A DNA stretch of 64,000 nucleotides, taken from the NCBI GenBank assembly GCA_037190485.1, contig JBBCJB010000003.1:186001-250000 (forward strand). Direction: 5' to 3'. The notes under the pieces are model-generated. The model ran no database searches. It was not told the DNA's origin and saw only the letters and a program-made list of their open reading frames with translations. The position numbers and the translations under genes were made by a program. This document shows positions 59,591 through 64,000 of the stretch, one piece after another. The stretch comes from Parapedobacter sp037190485 (GTDB lineage: Bacteria; Bacteroidota; Bacteroidia; Sphingobacteriales; Sphingobacteriaceae). Numbering within the stretch: position 1 is the stretch's first letter; the number at the start of each line of letters is the position of its first letter.

Positions 59591-62458
59591 ATGAACGCAT
59601 TTGTATATATATTTAAAAACATAATAATCAAATACTTAATTATATTAATATTATGTCTTAATTCACTATATGGTTTTTCCCAGCTTTTTGACGGTGGCCA
59701 GTACCCCCCAAGTGTACGTTGGCGGCAGATCCGTACCGACCATTTCCAACTCATCTACCCTGCCCCATTCGAGGAGCGCGCCCAAGAGTTGGCTGGCCAA
59801 TTGGAGCGTATTCGCGAACATGTGAGCCGCACGCTGGGCAAGCGGCCACGCAAGATTTCCATCATCCTACAAAACCAAACGGTCGAATCCAATGGGAATG
59901 TACAGCTCGCTCCGCGACGCTCGGAGTTTTTCACGACGCCACCGCAACAGGGCGACTTCCAGGATTGGTTGAACAACCTGGCTATCCATGAGCTCCGCCA
60001 TGTCGCGCAGTTTGACAAATTGACAGGTTATTTGCGGGCGCCCTTTTTCGAACAGCTGGCGCTGGCAATCTATGGCGTCACGCTACCCGCATGGTTCTTC
60101 GAAGGGGATGCCGTCGTTACCGAGACGGTGCTGTCCAACGCCGGCCGAGGCCGTCTCGCTTCATGGGAAATGCCATTCCGTGCGAACCTCCTATCCGGCC
60201 GTCGATACAGCTATCAGAAAGATTACCTAGGTTCGTTGAAATCCGTTACGCCTGGATTCTACGAACTCGGTTATTTCATGACTGCGCGCCTGCAGCGGGA
60301 GCACGGCGTGTACGTTGTCGACAGCCTGATGACGCGCATGGCGAAGCTGCCGATACGGCCCTATAATTTCAGCAATTCGCTGAAGAAATTCACCGGCTAC
60401 AATACGCGCCAGTGGCACCGCGAGACCCGTGAAGAATTGGCCAGGATCTGGCATGAGCAAGGCTCCGAAACCAACCCCGTCGATTATCCGGCGTGGCCCG
60501 CCAACACCTCCGGAAAACCAGAAAGCTGGCTGCTGCCCAAGCCCCTGCCCGATGGCCGTATCCTAGCCCTCTACCAAAGCGTCTATTGCGTACCCACCCT
60601 CGTCATCCTCGACTCCGTAGGCCGCCAACGGGAGGTCATCAAGCCCGGGCGGCAGACGGAACCGAATTTCTCTTATGCGGCCGGCAAGGTGGTATGGGAC
60701 GAGGTACGCAGACATGGCCGATACAGCAAACGTACCTATAACGTCATCAACCTGTATGACCTCCACAAGCGCACCCATCGACAGCTCACGCGCCGGAGCC
60801 GCTACTTTTCGCCTGCCCTCCGTCCTGATGGCAAGCAGGTGGCAGCCGTAGAAATCGACGAACGCAACAACGTTAGCCTCGTGCTGCTCGATGCCGGTAC
60901 AGGCACCGTCGTCAGCAAGTTCCCTTCGCCCGGCAACATCCTGTTGCAGACCCCGGCTTACGACGCGGCCGGCACGAAAATCGTCGCCACCGGCATCGCC
61001 CAACAGGGCAGCACAATCGTCGAAGCGGATGTTTCCACCGGAACCTTCCGCTTCGCGATGGACTGGCAGCAACAGCAGATCGAACGGCCCAGCTACGCGG
61101 TTGGACGCATCGTTTTCAAGGCCCACTACAATGGCATCGACAACATTTTCGCCATAGGACAGGCAAATGGGGAAATCCAGCAATTGACAGACGCGCGTTT
61201 CGGTGCGTTCAACCCGTTGTATGATGCGTCCGCCAAGCAACTATGGTTCAACGACTACCGCGTGGATGGATACCGGATTAGCCGCGTAAGCACGTCGATC
61301 ACGAAGGCCGACAACCGGGCAAAAATCACCGATTCGCATATCGGCTATTTTAAGCCGCTCCTAGGCAACGAAACCCCTTTCCCTCAGCCAGACACCATGA
61401 GAGCCGAGATACGCCCTTCTAGGCCATATAAAGGGGTGAAAAATTTGGTCAATTTCCATAGTCTTTCGGTAGACAATGGTAATTTCAACAGCCTGAACGA
61501 CATCAACCCCGGCGTCTACTGGCTATCGGACGATTTGCTCAACACGACACAGCTTCGTTTGGGTTACACCTATGACGGCGACATCCGGAGCAGCGCCTAT
61601 TTGGCTTCCATGGCTTACCAGCGCTTTTTCCCGAAGTTTTCCCTGGAATACAACAACCGTGGCCAGGTGGGTACGGGACGGATCGTGCGCAACCAAGGCG
61701 ACTCGCTGGTGGGATTGCGTTGGCGCGAACACGCCACGTCGCTTAAGATGGAAATCCCGTTGGCTTGGTATCGGCACAACCATGTAATCAGCACCGGAGT
61801 CAGTGCCATTACGTCTTACACGCGCCGCTACGGGTTGAACGCGCCGCAATTCCAAGCCGGGTTCACCGATCGTATCCGCTTTCCATTACATTACCAGGTT
61901 TACGTAAACCACCAAGTCAGGCAAAGCGCACTGGACCTTGCGCCGCGGTGGGCACAACACCTCAGCGTCACCTACCGTCACTTGCCGCTGGACGACAGAA
62001 TCGTCGGTGAGCACCTGTCGGTGCGTACCGCGTTCCATTTCCCGGGCCTGTGGCGCAACCATTCATTGCTGGCCCGTTTCAACTACCAGCGACGCAATGG
62101 CGTCTACGGGGTAGCCAATGATATCCCCTTGGTGAGTGGATACGACCAGCTACGCCCCGTACCGGTAGACAACACGCTGCTGTTCAATTATCGGTTTCCC
62201 ATTGCCTATCCGGATTGGTCCATCGGCCCGCTGGCCTATATCAAACGCTTTAAAGGTGGTTTCTTCGCCGACTTCCAAAACGTAAGGGCCGGAAATACGT
62301 TCCAGCCCCGTACCTTCGGTGCCGAATTGCGCTCGGACATGAACCTACTTCGTTTTTACTTGCCCAACTTCGACTTCGGTATCAAACTGGTCTATGCGAA
62401 TGAGGCCAGCGCGCCGCAGCGCCTATTCGCCACGTACAGCATCGGGTATAGTTACTAG
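59591..62458 (+). CDS. Large HExxH / beta-propeller / beta-barrel surface protein
   Basis: 955 residues. After a signal segment (about 8-30), residues 40-300 resemble a gluzincin-type peptidase: HELRH (133-137) with a later E171 in FFEGDAVVTET. Residues about 310-610 show WD40/TolB-like propeller repeats (YFSPALRPDGKQVAAVEI, AYDAAGTKIVATGIA, YDASAKQLWFNDYRVDG). From about 640 amphipathic strands run to the aromatic C-terminus FATYSIGYSY, as in an outer-membrane barrel. This three-part build is seen in uncharacterised Bacteroidota proteins. Signal peptide and upstream DNA are strikingly AT-rich compared with the body. Confidence 0.8.
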   Translation: MNAFVYIFKNIIIKYLIILILCLNSLYGFSQLFDGGQYPPSVRWRQIRTDHFQLIYPAPFEERAQELAGQLERIREHVSRTLGKRPRKISIILQNQTVESNGNVQLAPRRSEFFTTPPQQGDFQDWLNNLAIHELRHVAQFDKLTGYLRAPFFEQLALAIYGVTLPAWFFEGDAVVTETVLSNAGRGRLASWEMPFRANLLSGRRYSYQKDYLGSLKSVTPGFYELGYFMTARLQREHGVYVVDSLMTRMAKLPIRPYNFSNSLKKFTGYNTRQWHRETREELARIWHEQGSETNPVDYPAWPANTSGKPESWLLPKPLPDGRILALYQSVYCVPTLVILDSVGRQREVIKPGRQTEPNFSYAAGKVVWDEVRRHGRYSKRTYNVINLYDLHKRTHRQLTRRSRYFSPALRPDGKQVAAVEIDERNNVSLVLLDAGTGTVVSKFPSPGNILLQTPAYDAAGTKIVATGIAQQGSTIVEADVSTGTFRFAMDWQQQQIERPSYAVGRIVFKAHYNGIDNIFAIGQANGEIQQLTDARFGAFNPLYDASAKQLWFNDYRVDGYRISRVSTSITKADNRAKITDSHIGYFKPLLGNETPFPQPDTMRAEIRPSRPYKGVKNLVNFHSLSVDNGNFNSLNDINPGVYWLSDDLLNTTQLRLGYTYDGDIRSSAYLASMAYQRFFPKFSLEYNNRGQVGTGRIVRNQGDSLVGLRWREHATSLKMEIPLAWYRHNHVISTGVSAITSYTRRYGLNAPQFQAGFTDRIRFPLHYQVYVNHQVRQSALDLAPRWAQHLSVTYRHLPLDDRIVGEHLSVRTAFHFPGLWRNHSLLARFNYQRRNGVYGVANDIPLVSGYDQLRPVPVDNTLLFNYRFPIAYPDWSIGPLAYIKRFKGGFFADFQNVRAGNTFQPRTFGAELRSDMNLLRFYLPNFDFGIKLVYANEASAPQRLFATYSIGYSY

Positions 62459-62470
62459 CGGGTGCCGCAT

Positions 62471-62494
62471 AAAAAAAGCGGCTCTCGCCGCTTT
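62471..62494 (-). terminator. Terminator of pgk
   Basis: AAAGCGGC (62475-62482), TCTC loop, GCCGCTTT (62487-62494): an 8-bp stem. Read from the minus strand it is followed by seven T, so it terminates pgk. It lies between convergent stops and could also slow plus-strand transcription. Confidence 0.8.
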
Positions 62495-62496
62495 CC

Positions 62497-63687
62497 CTAT
62501 TCATTTATCGCCTTCACGCCCGGAAGTTCCTTGCCTTCCATGTATTCCAGCAGTGCGCCCCCGCCGGTACTCACGTAGCTGACGTGCTCGGTCATACCGA
62601 ATTTGCTCACCGCGGCGGCAGAATCGCCGCCACCGATCAGCGAAAAGGCACCTCGCTCGGTCGCCGCCACCACGGCATCGGCCACAGCTTTGGTTCCCGT
62701 GGCAAACTTGTCCATTTCGAACACGCCCATCGGGCCGTTCCACAATATGGTGTTGGATGCCAGGATAACCTGTGCAAAATGCTCACCCGATTCCTTGCCG
62801 ATATCCAAGCCCATCTTGTCGACCGGGATCTGATCGTTCGGCCCATCATATGCCGGCGAATCAGGTGCGAATTCATCAGCGATCTGGCTGTCGGTGGGCA
62901 GCACCAGGTTGACGCCCTTTTCCTCGGCCTTTTTCACCAACTCATTGGCCAAGTCCAACTTGTCTATTTCCACCAACGATTTGCCGATCTCACCGCCACG
63001 TGCCTTCACGAAGGTGTAGGCCATGCCGCCACCGATGATCAGGTTGTCTACCTTATCCAGCAACGCTTCGATCAGCTCCAGTTTGTCGGAGACCTTCGCC
63101 CCGCCCATGATGGCGGTAAACGGACGCTGCGGATTGTTCAGTACCTTCTCCGCATTGCCCACCTCGGCAGCCATCAGGTAACCGAAATATTTGGCTTCCG
63201 GAAAGAATTGGGCAATCACCGCGGTCGAGGCATGTGCCCTGTGCGCGGTACCGAAGGCATCATTCACGTAGATATCAGCGAGTTTCGACAGCCTTTCGGC
63301 AAATGCGACGTCTCCTTTCTCTTCTTCCTTGTAGAAACGCAAATTCTCCAACAGCAGCACTTCGCCGGATTTCAACGCGGCAGCTTTCTCGACGGCTTCC
63401 TCGCCGATGCAATCATCAGCGAACTGTACCGACGTACCGACCACCTTGGCTACGTGGTCGACGATGTGTTTCAGCGAATATTTCTCGCTAGGGCCATCCT
63501 TGGGCCGACCCAAGTGCGACATCAAGATGACCGCCCCACCATCCGCCAGGATTTTCTTGATGGTGGGCGCCGCACCCTGGATGCGATTGTCATCGGTGAT
63601 GCGGTATTGTTCGTCCAAAGGTACATTGAAGTCCACCCGGATCAGGGCTTTCTTACCAGCGAAATCAAAATCGTCTATGGTTTTCAT
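62497..63687 (-). CDS. pgk: Phosphoglycerate kinase
   Basis: 396 residues. ALIRVDFNVPLDEQYRI (substrate-binding start), VILMSHLGRPK, AFTAIMGGAKVSDKLELIE and the C-terminal FSLIGGGDSAAAVSKFGM nucleotide-site loop are all standard PGK blocks. It transfers phosphate between 1,3-bisphosphoglycerate and ADP in glycolysis. A consensus promoter lies upstream and a terminator directly downstream, so it is a single-gene unit. Confidence 0.97.
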   Translation of the reverse strand: MKTIDDFDFAGKKALIRVDFNVPLDEQYRITDDNRIQGAAPTIKKILADGGAVILMSHLGRPKDGPSEKYSLKHIVDHVAKVVGTSVQFADDCIGEEAVEKAAALKSGEVLLLENLRFYKEEEKGDVAFAERLSKLADIYVNDAFGTAHRAHASTAVIAQFFPEAKYFGYLMAAEVGNAEKVLNNPQRPFTAIMGGAKVSDKLELIEALLDKVDNLIIGGGMAYTFVKARGGEIGKSLVEIDKLDLANELVKKAEEKGVNLVLPTDSQIADEFAPDSPAYDGPNDQIPVDKMGLDIGKESGEHFAQVILASNTILWNGPMGVFEMDKFATGTKAVADAVVAATERGAFSLIGGGDSAAAVSKFGMTEHVSYVSTGGGALLEYMEGKELPGVKAINE

Positions 63688-63716
63688 CGTCTATAAGTTC
63701 AATTTGTTCAGGGCAA

Positions 63717-63747
63717 CAAAGCTAACATAAGTATTGGAAATTCAAAA
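63717..63747 (-). promoter_or_regulatory. Promoter of pgk
   Basis: On the minus strand TTTTG (63747-63743), an 18-base spacer and TAGCTTTG (63724-63717). It lies 29 bases before ATG 63687 and its -33 box overlaps the stop of the upstream gene. Confidence 0.6.
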
Positions 63748-64000
63748 CACCTCGCGGCTGTAACGCATGGCTTCGTCCCATGCATCCAGATCCAGCCCGG
63801 TTTCGATGTGACGTTCATCCAGTACGTGCAACAACGTTTCGGTTGCGATGTTGCCCGTAAGCTCATCGGCCGCCATGGGGCACCCGCCGAATCCGCGCAA
63901 CGCGGTATCGAACCGGGCACATCCTGCATCGAGCGCCGCGGTCAGTTTGGCACGGCTTTCTAGTGGTGTGCTATGCAGGTGCAAACCCAACTCCACAGCA
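63742..64000 (-). CDS. Hydroxymethylglutaryl-CoA lyase, C-terminal part (5' end outside window)
   Basis: About 86 C-terminal residues; the frame is open to the window edge. LGLHLHSTPLE (metal-binding HxH of the TIM barrel) and GCARFDTALRGFGGCPMAADELTGNIATETL (catalytic Cys in GCP) are the HMG-CoA lyase signatures. The enzyme cleaves HMG-CoA to acetyl-CoA and acetoacetate in leucine breakdown. Confidence 0.85.
   Translation of the reverse strand, partial: AVELGLHLHSTPLESRAKLTAALDAGCARFDTALRGFGGCPMAADELTGNIATETLLHVLDERHIETGLDLDAWDEAMRYSREVF

Noticed and set aside
1..64000. CRISPR array, insertion sequence, prophage or integrative element
   Set aside because: No regularly spaced repeats, transposase, integrase or phage structural gene was seen; the only repeat cluster (14.27-14.5 kb) lacks spacer regularity.

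Overview
The window is chromosomal DNA from a G+C-rich Bacteroidota, most likely from the Sphingobacteriales/Chitinophagales side of the phylum. The evidence is a SusC/SusD pair, a further TonB-dependent receptor with a carboxypeptidase-regulatory-like leader, an FAD_oxidored protein of the kind found in polysaccharide loci, Bacteroidota-typical small families (DUF4142, DUF6157, DUF6965-like), and several upstream sequences matching the Bacteroidota promoter consensus TTTG-N18..20-TAnnTTTG. No insertion sequence, prophage, CRISPR array or rRNA was seen.

Region 1 (1-29.1 kb) is mostly core genome. It holds a coupled trio (ATP-cone/Mrr-type nuclease, LOG-family phosphoribohydrolase, ABC exporter), dnaX with a strong programmed-frameshift signature, and a three-gene outer-membrane unit that may handle a metal (small Cys protein, TonB receptor, His-rich BNR-repeat lipoprotein). 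It continues with an ArsC/Spx-like protein, an M1 peptidase, YceI, a VOC protein, tRNA-Leu(GAG) flanked by an unusual structured repeat cluster, ppk-ppx, a Gfo/Idh/MocA oxidoreductase, a DUF4142 protein, ppc, a FUSC transporter, ypdA, a TetR regulator, murB, an ECF sigma factor overlapping a cytochrome-b5-like gene, and a PfkB kinase.

Region 2 (29.6-49.2 kb) is the most notable part: fourteen same-strand genes, mostly overlapping or within about 50 bp of each other. In transcription order they are an IclR regulator, SusC, SusD, a TIM-barrel sugar isomerase/epimerase, two SDR dehydrogenases, an FAD oxidoreductase, a sodium/solute symporter, a secreted right-handed beta-helix protein (GH141-like), a GlpD-like FAD dehydrogenase, a DhnA-type class I aldolase, a methylmalonate-semialdehyde-dehydrogenase-like CoA-acylating enzyme, an iron-type alcohol dehydrogenase, and an L-xylulokinase/erythritol-kinase-like FGGY kinase. 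Together they read as a complete capture-import-oxidise-phosphorylate-cleave route for a glycan-derived sugar or polyol that matches no standard pathway I can name. A 21-bp perfect palindrome sits on the susC promoter and is a good candidate IclR operator.

Region 3 (49.2-64 kb) returns to small regulatory and housekeeping genes: a methyltransferase, a pentapeptide-repeat protein, a divergent HxlR/SDR pair, an aldo/keto reductase, a decayed DUF892 ferritin-like gene, a DUF6157 protein, an SRPBCC protein and tRNA-Asn(GTT). It ends with mgtE translationally coupled to two envelope proteins of unknown function, a large HExxH/beta-propeller/beta-barrel protein, pgk, and the C-terminal end of an HMG-CoA lyase running off the window.
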